Assembly: GCF_028623165.1 (NCBI RefSeq)
Contig: NZ_CP117768.1
Location: 992,001 to 1,056,000, forward strand
Reading direction: 5' to 3'
Length of the DNA stretch: 64,000 nt
Origin: Nostoc sp. UHCC 0926
Lineage (GTDB): Bacteria > Cyanobacteriota > Cyanobacteriia > Cyanobacteriales > Nostocaceae
Part shown: positions 43,296-53,481 of the stretch, one piece after another
Layout: each line of letters starts with the position of its first letter
How positions within the stretch are numbered: position 1 is the first letter of the stretch
The notes under the pieces: generated by a model
Databases searched by the model: none
Seen by the model: the letters and a program-made list of their open reading frames with translations, nothing else
Told to the model about the DNA's origin: nothing
Translations under genes and position numbers: made by a program

Positions 43296-44036
43296 TCAGT
43301 TCAGTTGACTAAAGAGTTGTTTCACTTGCTCCCAAGCATCAGCAGCAGCTTTAGGATTATAACTGGCACGAAGGTCACAGAAAAATCCGTGATCAGCTCC
43401 ATCGTAGCGAAACAGACGATGAGGAATTTTATATTTTTCTAACTCTGCTTCAATCTCATCTACTTGTTCGGATGGAATGCTAGTATCTTCTGTGCCAAAG
43501 AAGGCATAGAGAGTACCTGGAATTTCTCTGGTGCAAGTAATAGTGGGAGCGCCACCCCCTGGTGTGCGGGTGGCAATTCCAGCACCGTAGAAGGAAGCCG
43601 TAGCTTTAATATCTGGTAACGTGGCTGCAAGATATGCGACATGACCCCCAAAGCAAAAGCCAATACAGCCAAAGCCATCTTTTTTCACTTGGGGCAGGCT
43701 TTTGAGGTAGTCAATTGCTAATTGAATATCGCTCAATAACTCTGATGCTTGAGTTTGCATGGCGTAGCCTCTGCCCGTTTCAATATCTTCGGGTGTGTAT
43801 CCGGTTTCCAAGCCAGGAGCAGTCCGTTGGAAAAGTGCAGGTGCGATCGCTACATACCCAAGTTTCGCAATCCGTTCTGTAACATCCCGAATGTGAACGT
43901 TGACACCAAAAATCTCCTGCAATACCACAATTCCTGGGTAAAATCCAGATTCTTTTGGCTCTGCCACATAAGCAGACACTTGAATATTATCTTGCAAAAG
44001 ATTAACCGTTGTGGTAATTATTGCTTGCTCTGTCAT
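43296..44036 (-). CDS. Dienelactone hydrolase family protein
   Basis: The 246-residue alpha/beta hydrolase has the dienelactone hydrolase signature. The nucleophile is Cys128 in GCIGFCFGGHVAYL, with an oxyanion Glu region VVLQEIFGVNVHIRDVTERI near residues 38-57. The acid sits in FFGTEDTSIP, and the His is near residue 209 in YDGADHGFFCD. The natural substrate in cyanobacteria is unknown; ring-cleavage lactones need not be the target. It has no signal peptide. The start ATG is preceded by an A/T-rich leader without clear Shine-Dalgarno sequence. Confidence 0.93.
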   Translation of the reverse strand: MTEQAIITTTVNLLQDNIQVSAYVAEPKESGFYPGIVVLQEIFGVNVHIRDVTERIAKLGYVAIAPALFQRTAPGLETGYTPEDIETGRGYAMQTQASELLSDIQLAIDYLKSLPQVKKDGFGCIGFCFGGHVAYLAATLPDIKATASFYGAGIATRTPGGGAPTITCTREIPGTLYAFFGTEDTSIPSEQVDEIEAELEKYKIPHRLFRYDGADHGFFCDLRASYNPKAAADAWEQVKQLFSQLN

Positions 44037-44333
44037 AATAATTTTTACCAGTGCTATGTGATTAGCCGTGTGTTTATTTGATATAACTATGCCAGTATGA
44101 CTAGGTTTTTTGTAATTAAATTATCAATTACTAATAAGGAGCGCATTAGAAATTTCTCCTAGAAAAACTTCATATGTAAATAAAATATTTGACATGTAGC
44201 AAATGTAGCTGGCCACTAAAGGAGTGCTGAGTTAAAAGGGCTGAGTCCTGAGTAGGAAAGCAACACTCAGCACTCAGCACGGGCTAAACGCCCCGCTATC
44301 GCTAACAGCACTTAGTATTCAGGAGGTTTGGTG

Positions 44334-45317
44334 ATGATTCAATTCCGTATTCAGTCAGACAGCGAAATTCCCGCATCAACCCAGCTGTTTAATCAAATCC
44401 GGTTTGCGATCGCTTCTCGGCAATATCCACCTGCTTACAAATTGCCAAGTACACGGGCGCTGGCAATGCAAACTGGGTTACACCGTAATACTATCAGCAA
44501 AGTTTACCGTCAACTGGAGGAAGACGGATTTGTTGAAAGTATGGCTGGTTCGGGAATTTATGTCCGTGCCCAAGGTCATGAGGGCGGTAGCAGGCTGCAA
44601 TCACCAATTCTCAAACAACATCCTGATGCATATCAAGTTGTCCAGCAAGCACTTGACGAGCTGCTCTCTCAAGGATGTTCACTCAATCAAGCCCGAGAGC
44701 TATTTTTAGCGGAAGTTGACTGGCGCTTGCGTTGTAGTGCGCGGGTACTGGTTGCAGTTCCATCTTATGACATGGGTGCTGGTGAGTTGATGGTGTATGA
44801 ATTAGAGCGAGCTTTGAAAATACCAGTCCAGTTGGTAGCAATGGAAGAATTAACAGTTGCGTTAGATAAAACTACCTCTGCGACAGTAGTCACAAGTCGG
44901 TATTTTATCAGTAATGTGGAAGCGATCGCTGCTCCTAAAGCTGCACGGGTGATTCCTTTGGATATCTACGACTACACCAAAGAACTCAACTTATTGAAAA
45001 CCCTGCCAAAACAAAACTGTGTAGGCATAGTTAGCCTCAGTTCCGGGATTGCACGAGCAGCAGAAGTCATCCTGCACGGTCTACGTGGGGATGAACTACT
45101 GGTGATGACTTCGCAACCAAAAGATGCCTATAAACTTCAGGCAATGGTTAAGCGGGCTGAGGTAATAATAAGTGATCAAGCCAGTTTTGCGGCAGTGCAA
45201 GCAGCCGTGCAAGCATTTGATGAAGATATTATTCGTCCACCGAAGCTGATTAAGGTTGAAAATTATATCGGGACAAACTCGATTAACTTGCTAAAACGAG
45301 AACTGGGTTTAGGTTAA
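44334..45317 (+). CDS. GntR-family transcriptional regulator
   Basis: The first 75 residues form the GntR winged helix (ASTQLFNQIRFAIASRQYPP, LPSTRALAMQTGLHRNTISK, DGFVESMAGSGIYV). The remaining 250 residues are an effector domain that I do not recognise as FadR, HutC or aminotransferase type. They contain LLSQGCSLNQARELF, then periplasmic-binding-like alternation (LVAVPSYDMGAGELMVYELE, VGIVSLSSGIARAAEVI). The ATG at 44334 was chosen because AGGAGG ends eight bases before it; TTG and GTG codons two and one codons upstream are too close to that site. It is followed 54 bases later by the flavin monooxygenase, which it may regulate. Confidence 0.85.
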   Translation: MIQFRIQSDSEIPASTQLFNQIRFAIASRQYPPAYKLPSTRALAMQTGLHRNTISKVYRQLEEDGFVESMAGSGIYVRAQGHEGGSRLQSPILKQHPDAYQVVQQALDELLSQGCSLNQARELFLAEVDWRLRCSARVLVAVPSYDMGAGELMVYELERALKIPVQLVAMEELTVALDKTTSATVVTSRYFISNVEAIAAPKAARVIPLDIYDYTKELNLLKTLPKQNCVGIVSLSSGIARAAEVILHGLRGDELLVMTSQPKDAYKLQAMVKRAEVIISDQASFAAVQAAVQAFDEDIIRPPKLIKVENYIGTNSINLLKRELGLG

Positions 45318-45371
45318 TCTCAAGATAATTCGACCAACATCTTTGAGAGCAACTAATACACGAGGGATGAG

Positions 45372-46571
45372 ATGGTGCAGATTGTGATTGTGGGCGCAGG
45401 TCCAACAGGTGTAACACTTGCCCTGCTCCTTGTAAAACGTGGTATTGCTGTAACGTTAATTGAAGCAGCAAAAGACTTTCATCGTGTTTTTCGCGGCGAA
45501 GGATTAATGCCTAGTGGCTTAGATGCACTAGAGCAAATGGGTTTATCGACGTTGTTGGAGCATATTCCCCATCGACAACTCGACGCATGGGAATTCATTC
45601 TGGGGGATAAGCAGTTGTTTCGAGTTGATGAACCAATGGGAGCAACTCGACCCTGTACACTGGTTTCACAACCACCGCTACTCAAAGCACTGATTTCTGA
45701 AGCTCAAACCAATGATGGGTTTGAATTTATCCAGGGTATTCCAGTCAAAGATTTACGCTGGAGTAATCAACGTGTCGCAGGTGTAGTACTAAGCGATGGG
45801 AGAGAACTAACTGCTGACTTAGTGATTGGGGCAGATGGTCGAAATTCTCTTGTGCGACAACGTATAGGATTGGAATTGGTACGCCAGCCCAAAAATATTG
45901 ATATTCTCTGGTTTAAACTTGCCGCCAGTCCTGAGTTTGCAGCCGATAATGTATTTCGTACTATTGTAAATGGCGATCGCGTATTTACCATCTTTCACGG
46001 AGCAGAGTCAGGAAAACTGCATCTGGCTTGGGTAATGTCCGCAACCGAAAACACCGACTTCAAGCAAGCTAACTGGGCAGAGATTTTTGCCTCACTATCA
46101 CCCTCATGGCTAGCAGAGCATTTCCGTAATCATGCAGAAACCATCGAATCCCCCATTCGGCTTTCTGTTGTGGTTGGTTATTGTCCACAATGGCACGCAC
46201 CAGGGGTACTGCTTCTAGGTGACGCTGCACACCCAATGTCTCCTGTCCGTGCCCAAGGAATTAATCTCGCATTGCGTGATGTGATTGTCGCTGCTAATCA
46301 TCTTGTGCCACTGTTGCACAAAAAAACTGGACACCAGGATATTGACATGGCATTATCGCAAATCCAAGCAGAACGTGAGCCAGAAATTATCCGTGCCCAG
46401 CAACTCCAGTTAGAGGAAGCTAAACAAGGCGAACTACTGCGAAAAAATACACTGCTGCGTTCGCTGTTGATTCAACTTGCTCCCTTGCTCCGTAAAACAA
46501 TTAAAAAGTCTTGGTTAAAGCGACAATATAAAATGCGTCAAGGTATCACACAGGTACACTTAACTGTCTAA
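45372..46571 (+). CDS. FAD-dependent aromatic-type monooxygenase
   Basis: The 399-residue flavoprotein belongs to the PHBH-like class A monooxygenases. The N-terminal dinucleotide motif is VIVGAGPTGVTLALLLVKRG, the DG motif is LVIGADGRNSLVRQRIG, and the C-terminal FAD ribose motif is VLLLGDAAHPMSPVRAQGIN. Such enzymes hydroxylate or epoxidise small organic molecules using NAD(P)H and oxygen; the substrate is unknown. It follows the GntR regulator in the same direction. AGGGATGAGATG-type sequence before the start includes a weak GAGG-like site. Its C-terminus is basic and helical (KTIKKSWLKRQYKMRQGITQ). Confidence 0.9.
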   Translation: MVQIVIVGAGPTGVTLALLLVKRGIAVTLIEAAKDFHRVFRGEGLMPSGLDALEQMGLSTLLEHIPHRQLDAWEFILGDKQLFRVDEPMGATRPCTLVSQPPLLKALISEAQTNDGFEFIQGIPVKDLRWSNQRVAGVVLSDGRELTADLVIGADGRNSLVRQRIGLELVRQPKNIDILWFKLAASPEFAADNVFRTIVNGDRVFTIFHGAESGKLHLAWVMSATENTDFKQANWAEIFASLSPSWLAEHFRNHAETIESPIRLSVVVGYCPQWHAPGVLLLGDAAHPMSPVRAQGINLALRDVIVAANHLVPLLHKKTGHQDIDMALSQIQAEREPEIIRAQQLQLEEAKQGELLRKNTLLRSLLIQLAPLLRKTIKKSWLKRQYKMRQGITQVHLTV

Positions 46572-46585
46572 AAAACCGTCATCAG

Positions 46586-47506
46586 TTATCCGACTTGTGG
46601 TTGTGGGATGTTAATTTGCAAAAACTCTTGTACCCGTTGCAAATAAGTTGGCGCATCTTCCAACATTGGGAAATGCGCTGTGTTAGGAATCATCACAAAT
46701 TCCACTTTGTCACTCAGTGCGGCTGCTTGACGCCCCATCTCGGCTGGAATAATCTTGTCGTACTCCCCCGCCACAAGCAGAGTCGGTACTGTTAGCTTGG
46801 CAAACTCTTGCGGCATCACTTCAGATTGAGCCTTACTGACTGAAGTAAAAATTGTTCCTAAAGCCGCATCATAATCTGCTTCGAGAAAATCTTCCAAAAA
46901 AGCTTGCCGCTCAGAATGTGGTATGGAACTATGCAGAAATCTGGCCATAAACATCCGGTCAACAAATGGGATTTTGGCTAACCACTTAGGCCGGAATTTC
47001 ACTACATAGCCACCAAATTTATGAAAGGCACTAAAAGATTTTTCGTCGTACTCAAAAACGCCGCTACAGGTTAAAATTCCTCGTTGCACTCGTTGGGGGT
47101 AGCGGTTAAAAAACAAAGTAGCAACAGACGCGCCCATTGAGTGAGCATTGATATAAACATGCTGAAGATGCAACCCATCTAACAAAGCTGCCAAATCATC
47201 AGCGTATTCCTCTAATTCATAAGTTAACTCTCTGATTGCCTGTGATTCTTCCTGGGGGGATTCAGATTCGGCAACAGCTTCACTTGCTTCAGCTATGGTT
47301 GGCTTCCCACCAGAACGGCCAAATCCCCGCATATCGTAGAGTAAACAATCAAATTGCTCCGATAAAGCATTCGCGGTATTTTGCCAATATCTAGCCGAAC
47401 CAGCCCAACCGTGGATGAAAACCATCACTGGTTTTATCAAAGAACCAGATGGTTTTTTCCGCCATTCGTAGTAATGCTCAACGCCACGAATATTAATATA
47501 AGGCAT
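46586..47506 (-). CDS. Alpha/beta hydrolase
   Basis: The 306-residue protein has the alpha/beta hydrolase fold with VMVFIHGWAGSARYW near residue 27, the nucleophile elbow NAHSMGASVAT, an acid in LLVAGEYDKIIP and the catalytic His in IPNTAHFPMLEDAP. An insertion near residues 75-95 (EASEAVAESESPQEESQAIR) is acidic and low-complexity, unusual for the family. It is convergent with the monooxygenase, separated by 14 bases. The substrate is unknown; family members include epoxide hydrolases, esterases and haloperoxidase-like enzymes. Confidence 0.9.
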   Translation of the reverse strand: MPYINIRGVEHYYEWRKKPSGSLIKPVMVFIHGWAGSARYWQNTANALSEQFDCLLYDMRGFGRSGGKPTIAEASEAVAESESPQEESQAIRELTYELEEYADDLAALLDGLHLQHVYINAHSMGASVATLFFNRYPQRVQRGILTCSGVFEYDEKSFSAFHKFGGYVVKFRPKWLAKIPFVDRMFMARFLHSSIPHSERQAFLEDFLEADYDAALGTIFTSVSKAQSEVMPQEFAKLTVPTLLVAGEYDKIIPAEMGRQAAALSDKVEFVMIPNTAHFPMLEDAPTYLQRVQEFLQINIPQPQVG

Positions 47507-47645
47507 TTTTGAGAGTTAGGAGTTAAGAGTTAGGAGTTAGGAGTTTTTAATTCTGAATTCGGAGTTTTGAGTTAATTACTCATTCTCCACTCTTGACTCC
47601 TAACTTTACGGGCTAAACCATAGCTTATCAGCTAACAGCATTGAT
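47507..47645. repeat. GTTAGGA-type spacer repeat
   Basis: GAGTTAGGAGTTAAGAGTTA words on the left and CTCTTGACTCCTAACTTT on the right flank the spacer between two minus-strand genes. They are followed by GGGCTAAACCATAGC and GCTAACAGCA words that also occur at 44281-44310. No gene was seen. Confidence 0.55.
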
Positions 47646-48986
47646 TTACGCTGATTCTGGTTTCGGTAGTGAAGATGGATGTATTATGAGTTCGGCAGTT
47701 GATCGCTTCTCGACCATTTCCCGTGTTACTGTGCAGCGAGTTACATCCTTACGCGACGGTAATTCGTACATTACATCCAGCATCAGTTCTTCGACAATGC
47801 CCCGCAGCGCTCTTGCACCAGTTTTACGGCGGTAGGCTTCTTGAGCGATCGCTCGCAAAGCATCTGCTTTAAAATCTAACTGGACATTATCCATCTTCAG
47901 CAGCTTTTGGTACTGCTTCACTAAAGCGCTGCGTGGTTGGGTGAGAATCGCCATCAGCGCTTCTTCATCTAGCGGATCTACTACTGCTACCATTGGCACG
48001 CGCCCAATAAATTCTGGAATCATGCCAAATTTTACTAAATCATCCGGTGCTAGATTGCGGAGAGTATCTGCTGCCCGTTTTTCCTTAGATTGGCCTTCTC
48101 CCGGTTGCACAAAGCCGATTGCTTTTTTGCCAACTCTTTGATCTACAACCTTTTCCAAACCTACGAAGGCACCACCACAGACGAACAAAATATTACTTGT
48201 ATCAATCTGGATGCAGTCTTGATAGGGATGCTTGCGCCCTCCTTGGGGTGGTACATTGGCGATCGTTCCCTCTAACATTTTCAGCAAGGCTTGCTGTACG
48301 CCTTCGCCAGAAACATCGCGGGTAATTGACGGGTTCTCGCTCTTGCGAGCAATTTTATCAATTTCATCAATGTAGATAATTCCCCGTTGCGCTTCTTCTA
48401 TATCCAAATCTGCCACCTGCAACAGTCGCAGCAAGATATTTTCCACATCTTCTCCCACATACCCCGCTTCCGTCAGCGTCGTAGCATCGGCGACGGCAAA
48501 CGGTACATCCAGGATTTTCGCTAGGGTTTGCGCTAAGAGAGTTTTGCCGCAACCAGTCGGGCCGATTAACAAAATGTTGGACTTTTGCAGTTCTACAGCA
48601 TCATCCGCCCCAGGTTTGCCACTAGCTTTAGACTGAATAACCGCCAGTCGCTTGTAGTGATTGTAAACGGCTACTGACAACACTTTCTTCGCTTCGTCTT
48701 GACCAATGACGTGTTCGTCTAGATACTTTTTGATCTCTCTTGGCTTGGGTATTTGATTAAACGAAATACTAGAAGATCGGGTACGCCGTTTTTGAGGTGG
48801 TTCTGCTCTTGGTGCTGGTTGTGCTGCCGCACCATTTGTATCGAGTAACTCCTCGTCTAGTATTTCATTACACAAGTCAACGCATTCATCGCAGATGTAG
48901 ACTCCCGGCCCCGCGATTAATTTACGCACCTGCTCTTGAGACTTACCACAAAATGAACACTTCAAATGGGAGTCGTACTTAGACAT
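47646..48986 (-). CDS. clpX: ATP-dependent Clp protease ATP-binding subunit ClpX
   Basis: ClpX unfolds tagged proteins and feeds them to ClpP. The 446-residue protein has the zinc-binding domain (Cys10, Cys13, Cys32, Cys35), Walker A GPTGCGKT at residues 142-149, Walker [12 protein letters not shown], the pore-loop region, the sensor-2 [10 protein letters not shown] motif, and a C-terminal extension. Length is typical. It starts nine bases after the clpP stop, so it is the last gene of the tig-clpP-clpX group on the minus strand. A Pro/Arg-rich linker lies between the zinc domain and the AAA core. Confidence 0.97.
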   Translation of the reverse strand: MSKYDSHLKCSFCGKSQEQVRKLIAGPGVYICDECVDLCNEILDEELLDTNGAAAQPAPRAEPPQKRRTRSSSISFNQIPKPREIKKYLDEHVIGQDEAKKVLSVAVYNHYKRLAVIQSKASGKPGADDAVELQKSNILLIGPTGCGKTLLAQTLAKILDVPFAVADATTLTEAGYVGEDVENILLRLLQVADLDIEEAQRGIIYIDEIDKIARKSENPSITRDVSGEGVQQALLKMLEGTIANVPPQGGRKHPYQDCIQIDTSNILFVCGGAFVGLEKVVDQRVGKKAIGFVQPGEGQSKEKRAADTLRNLAPDDLVKFGMIPEFIGRVPMVAVVDPLDEEALMAILTQPRSALVKQYQKLLKMDNVQLDFKADALRAIAQEAYRRKTGARALRGIVEELMLDVMYELPSRKDVTRCTVTREMVEKRSTAELIIHPSSLPKPESA

Positions 48987-48995
48987 ACCAGCCTC

Positions 48996-49694
48996 TTATT
49001 TCAGAATGGTGACGTTTTCCCCTGCTACGGGAAGATTTTGCCTGGAAATGACCTGATCAATCAAACCGTAGTTTTTCGCTTCTTCTGCCGACATAAAAAA
49101 GTCGCGCTCCGTATCTGCTTCAAGTCTTTCTAAGGGTTGACCAGTATGGTGAGCCATTAACTGATTCAACTTAGCCTTAACGTAAAGAATTTCTCTGGCT
49201 TGAATTTCAATGTCAATGGCTTGACCTTGAGCGCCACCAAGTGGTTGGTGAATCATAATCCGGGAGTCGGGCAGAGACATTCGCTTCCCGGCAGCCCCTG
49301 CTGTCAATAAAAACGCCCCCATGCTCGCAGCTAATCCAAAACAGATGGTAACAACATCAGGGCGAATTTGCTGTATTGTATCATAGATTGCCATCCCTGC
49401 GTAGACCGAGCCACCAGGAGAATTAACATACAGTTGGATATCCTTTTCTGAGTCTTCGGAGTCTAGGAATAATAACTGAGCCACAATTGAGTTGGCAACA
49501 GCATCGTCTATTGGCGTTCCCAAAAAGATAATCCGCTCTCGCAGCAGGCGGGAGTAAATGTCGAAAGCCCTTTCTCCCATCCCGGATTGTTCTACCACCA
49601 TCGGCACGATGTTGCTAGGGCTGCTCAACTGGGAGTTAATCTTTATTCGACTTAAGTTGCTGATAGGGTAATTTCCCGATTGCGATCCAAGCAT
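48996..49694 (-). CDS. clpP: ATP-dependent Clp protease proteolytic subunit ClpP
   Basis: This serine protease forms the barrel that pairs with ClpX. The triad is Ser124 (AASMGAFLL), His149 (MIHQPLGG) and Asp198 (DTERDFF). The glycine-rich strand is [10 protein letters not shown]. The 232-residue frame includes an N-terminal extension of about 30 residues before [20 protein letters not shown]. The ATG (MVVEQ) at residue 32 is an alternative, shorter start, or the extension is a processed propeptide. Cyanobacteria have several ClpP paralogues; the one linked to clpX and tig is usually called ClpP2. Confidence 0.95.
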   Translation of the reverse strand: MLGSQSGNYPISNLSRIKINSQLSSPSNIVPMVVEQSGMGERAFDIYSRLLRERIIFLGTPIDDAVANSIVAQLLFLDSEDSEKDIQLYVNSPGGSVYAGMAIYDTIQQIRPDVVTICFGLAASMGAFLLTAGAAGKRMSLPDSRIMIHQPLGGAQGQAIDIEIQAREILYVKAKLNQLMAHHTGQPLERLEADTERDFFMSAEEAKNYGLIDQVISRQNLPVAGENVTILK

Positions 49695-50030
49695 ACAATC
49701 AAATTTGACGATAATTTAGGACAAATGTTTCAGCAGCATGTGCTGCCTTTTCGACGAATGGAATTTTTCTAAGCTACGTGTTAACCATTATGCCTCATAT
49801 AATTTCTTCTCGTGTAACACAGTATCAAGCTCAGGCGATAACATGTGTCACTATTTGCCGAAAATTCATTAATTCTTTAATTATTCTGACTTGATCACTG
49901 AGTTTTGAGGAGCCAAGAGTTAAGAGGCAGTGGTCTTTTATCTCCTCCTGCTCCCTGATCTCCCTTACCTTACCCATTTCACCAGTACTTTAACTCAGAA
50001 CTGGTGAACTCATGGCTGTGGAATTTTTTA
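49695..50030. other. Spacer between tig and clpP
   Basis: A 336-base spacer between co-oriented genes. It contains CTCCTGCTCCCTGATCTCCC-type pyrimidine-rich words near 49946 and a possible hairpin around ACCAGTACT/AACTGGTGAA near 49981-50007 that may terminate tig. A separate clpP promoter is therefore likely. No gene was seen. Confidence 0.45.
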
Positions 50031-51467
50031 TTATCCTTCTGTGACTTCTGTGGAATCGCTGCTTTCTTCCTCTGTCTGAGGTGCATCAGCATCAGCATCT
50101 AATTCTGCGGCTTCCGTTTCCTCTGTGGGACTCAAGGAGCCTTCGGGTACAAGTTCAACTGAGGAGTGTTCTAAGAGCCAATCGATGATTTTTTCGGTTA
50201 ATAGTTCGTTTTGCACGATTGAGCGCAGTTTATCTTCATCAACCTCTTGTTCCTCCGGGTACTGTTCCAAAAGTTCTGTGACTCTGGATGCAATTTCTTC
50301 TGGTGTTACCTCAATAGATTCGCGTTTACCGATTTCTCGCAAGGACAAGGAGCGTTTGATGCGTTCAATTGCCTCAGTGCGCGATCGCTCCCGCAACTGA
50401 ACAATAATATCTTGAGTAAACAACTTCTTCACATCTAATCCCTGCTGAGACAGGCGGATTGCTGTTTGCGTTAGCATTGCATCCACTTCTTGCTCAATCA
50501 ACGTTGCTGGTAAGTCAACTTCTACGTGCTTGAGCAGTTCCGTTAACAAGGCTTCCTGCTTATTTGTTTGTGTTTTGTCGTCCGCCTCTTTTTGATATTG
50601 CTCTACTAAGGAAGCACGTAACTCCTCTAGGGTTTCAAAATCACTGATTTCCTGGGCTAAGTCGTCATTTAATTCTGGTAGCTCTTTTTCCTTCAGTTCT
50701 TTGAGCGTCACTATGAAAGTTGCCGCTTTTCCAGCTAAATCTTCATTAGCATAAGGATCTGGGAACTGCGCCGCAATTTCTTTAGTTTCTTCAGGATTCA
50801 TCCCCACTATTCCAGAAATAAAGCCTGGAATAAACTTATCTTCCTGCAACTCAACTTGAAAATCAGTCGCTTCGGCTCCAGGAATCGGTTCTAGTTCAGA
50901 TGTTTCCTCTTCGCCCTCAACTCTGGCGAATGAACCTTTAAAATCGACTACGGCAATATCGCCGATTTGGGCTGCACGTCCTTCCACAGGAATCAATGTC
51001 GCCAATTCTTGACGTTCCTTGTCGAGGCTACTGTCCACTCGTTCTGGATCGTACTTGACTTCTTCAGCTTGGAAAAGCAAATCAGTGTACTGCACTAGAT
51101 TCACTTCTGGTTCTACATCGACAGCAGCCGAAATCGTCAGAGGTTTTCCAGGTTCATAATTCTTAATCAAATCCTCAAAGGAGGAGCGCAATTGTGGCTG
51201 ACCTATTGCCGGGATAGCTTCTTGTTTGACTGCTTGCTCAATGCCATCTTGAATTAGTTCTTCCAGCGCTGCTACCTTGATTCGAGTTGTACCCAACCGT
51301 TGTAGCAATATCGGTCGAGGCACTTTGCCTTTACGAAACCCAGGAATATTGGCAGTACTCGCTAAGTTTTTAATCACCTGTTCGTAAGTTTGCTTGGTAA
51401 TTTCCGGCGTAATCTCTATTTCCAGACCAATTTGGCTGGCGGGGAGTCTTTCCTGGGTAACTTTCAT
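50031..51467 (-). CDS. tig: Trigger factor
   Basis: Trigger factor is a ribosome-bound chaperone and peptidylprolyl isomerase. The 478-residue protein has the ribosome-binding N-domain with the signature GFRKGKVPR near residues 44-52, an FKBP-type domain (DIAVVDFKGSF to GFISGIVGMNPEETKEI) near 165-245, and a long helical C-domain with arms. The tail is acidic (EETEAAELDADADAPQTEEE), common in cyanobacterial members. It heads the tig-clpP-clpX group, although the 336-base gap suggests a separate promoter for clpP. Confidence 0.96.
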   Translation of the reverse strand: MKVTQERLPASQIGLEIEITPEITKQTYEQVIKNLASTANIPGFRKGKVPRPILLQRLGTTRIKVAALEELIQDGIEQAVKQEAIPAIGQPQLRSSFEDLIKNYEPGKPLTISAAVDVEPEVNLVQYTDLLFQAEEVKYDPERVDSSLDKERQELATLIPVEGRAAQIGDIAVVDFKGSFARVEGEEETSELEPIPGAEATDFQVELQEDKFIPGFISGIVGMNPEETKEIAAQFPDPYANEDLAGKAATFIVTLKELKEKELPELNDDLAQEISDFETLEELRASLVEQYQKEADDKTQTNKQEALLTELLKHVEVDLPATLIEQEVDAMLTQTAIRLSQQGLDVKKLFTQDIIVQLRERSRTEAIERIKRSLSLREIGKRESIEVTPEEIASRVTELLEQYPEEQEVDEDKLRSIVQNELLTEKIIDWLLEHSSVELVPEGSLSPTEETEAAELDADADAPQTEEESSDSTEVTEG

Positions 51468-52308
51468 GCTTCGTCTCTAGTTTGCTGATATTTTAAACTC
51501 GGAGTACACACAAGACGCAATAAAATAATTGTTTGCGTTTATGGCTTGATGTCTCTTAGGGCTAATGGGATGTTGCCACAAGGCTTTATGACATCCAACG
51601 ATGGATATTTGTCCTGGGGCAAAGATCCAGTTTACTGCCAATGACCAAGGACTTGACATTTTACCTTCATAACAATTAGTTAATCGGGGCATTGGACATT
51701 GGAAAACTCTTCTCCAGTCCCCAGTCCCCAGTTTCTAGTCACTCTGAACTTAGGAATTAATTATTTAGCAGACTAATGCTGTGATATCCTGGTTATGAGC
51801 GAGTGGTTAGTACTCCCAAGTTAAAGTTATAGTATTGAGTCTAGCTATTATTAAGTTGTAGTACGAAAGCGCATCTGTTACCTAGTTGCATAGCTCAGTT
51901 TTATGCTGTGCTGATTTTGTGCACTTCGATCTTAGTATATTTATCCTCTAGGTAAGCAACTTTGCAACCAAGACATTTGTTAGCATTACTGGTGGGATGC
52001 CTATTAAAGGTCTAAGTGCAGATATGTCCATTTTTCTACTAAATGGCAGTTTGTTGTATAATAATATATAGTTTAAATAAATGTAAAAATTGGATAGCCA
52101 TTGTTGTAAAATGCAACATCACTTAACTTATTAAATAGCCAATAAAATAAATGTATTAGGTCTATAGAGATCGACTAAATTTAGAGAAAAATCTAAATCT
52201 ATTCAAAATGTATTTTAAGATTAATTGCAATCGCCATTTAAATAATTTAAGTAAATTTTCAATTGTTCCAATAAATTGCAAATAAACCTCTTAAAGGAGG
52301 AAGTGAGT
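51468..52308. other. Spacer between divergent tig and asd
   Basis: About 800 bases. AGTCCCCAGTCCCCAGT-type tandem words near 51716-51732 are dispersed repeats. The rest is AT-rich and must hold the tig and asd promoters. The frames visible here lack ribosome binding sites and are not called. Confidence 0.45.
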
Positions 52309-53352
52309 TTGTCAAAATCCTATCGTTTAGCTATTTTGGGAGCAACTGGTGCTGTTGGCACAGAGTTGCTGGAATTATTAGAAAGCCGTAATTTTCCGAT
52401 TGCTGACTTGAAGTTATTGGCATCAGAGCGGAGTGTTGGGCGATCGCTGCGGTTTAAAGGGGAAAATATAGCAGTAGAGGAAGTTCGCGATCGCGCCTTT
52501 GAAAATGTGGATATAGTACTGGCTAGTGCAGGTGGTTCCACATCCAAAACTTGGGCAGCAATTGCTGTCGAAAAGGGCGCAGTGGTAATTGATAATTCCA
52601 GTGCCTTTCGGATGAACCCGGAAGTTCCCTTAGTAGTACCAGAGGTGAATCCACTAGCAGCAGCTAATCACCAAGGCATTATTGCCAACCCCAACTGCAC
52701 AACAATTTTAATGACTTTGGCAGTATGGCCATTGCATAAAGTTAAACCAGTGCAACGCATCGTAGCCTCAACCTACCAATCTGCTAGTGGTGCTGGTGCT
52801 CGAGCAATGGCAGAAGTCAAAACCCAAACAAGCGCTATACTACAAGGACAGCCGCCAGTTGCTGAGGTATTGCCTTACCCACTGGCATTTAATTTATTCC
52901 CCCATAACTCACCATTAAACGATTTGGGTTACTGTGAGGAAGAGATGAAAATGGTCAACGAAACCCGAAAAATATTTGGTACGCAGCAAATCAGAATCAC
53001 TGCAACCTGTATACGGGTTCCCGTACTCCGCGCCCATTCAGAAGCCATTAATTTAGAATTTGAGACTCCCTTTAGTGCAGAGGAAGCCAGAGAAATTTTA
53101 AATTGCTCCCCTGGAGTGAAATTGGTAGAAGATTGGGAAACTAATCATTTTCCGATGCCAATTGAAGCAACTGGTCGAGATGAAGTTTTAGTGGGAAGAA
53201 TTCGTCAGGATATTTCTCATCCGTGTGGCTTGGAATTATGGTTGTGTGGCGACCAAATCCGCAAAGGCGCAGCATTGAATGCAATACAAATCGCCGAATT
53301 GTTGGTAGAAAAAAATCTACTAAAACCTGCTAAGGCTTACGTTTCAAGCTAG
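52309..53352 (+). CDS. asd: Aspartate-semialdehyde dehydrogenase
   Basis: The enzyme converts aspartyl phosphate to aspartate semialdehyde, the branch point to lysine/diaminopimelate, threonine and methionine. The N-terminal NADP motif is LAILGATGAVGTELLELLES. The catalytic Cys lies in ANPNCTTILMTLA, and the substrate-binding QSASGAGARAM and late His in CIRVPVLRAHSEA are present. The ORF opens at 52276, but AAAGGAGG at 52293-52300 lies eight bases before a TTG at 52309, which gives the normal N-terminus (MSKSYRLAILGATG). An upstream GTG is too close to that site. It precedes dapA. Confidence 0.95.
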   Translation: MSKSYRLAILGATGAVGTELLELLESRNFPIADLKLLASERSVGRSLRFKGENIAVEEVRDRAFENVDIVLASAGGSTSKTWAAIAVEKGAVVIDNSSAFRMNPEVPLVVPEVNPLAAANHQGIIANPNCTTILMTLAVWPLHKVKPVQRIVASTYQSASGAGARAMAEVKTQTSAILQGQPPVAEVLPYPLAFNLFPHNSPLNDLGYCEEEMKMVNETRKIFGTQQIRITATCIRVPVLRAHSEAINLEFETPFSAEEAREILNCSPGVKLVEDWETNHFPMPIEATGRDEVLVGRIRQDISHPCGLELWLCGDQIRKGAALNAIQIAELLVEKNLLKPAKAYVSS

Positions 53353-53481
53353 TTATTAGTAAAAATAAAAACTAATGATAAAGAGCAAATGTACGAATCA
53401 CTGTTGAAAGCAATATGTAGGTAAGTTATTACAACAGAAAACCACCAAGATACAAAAACATGGGTAAGGAGTGAAAACAGG

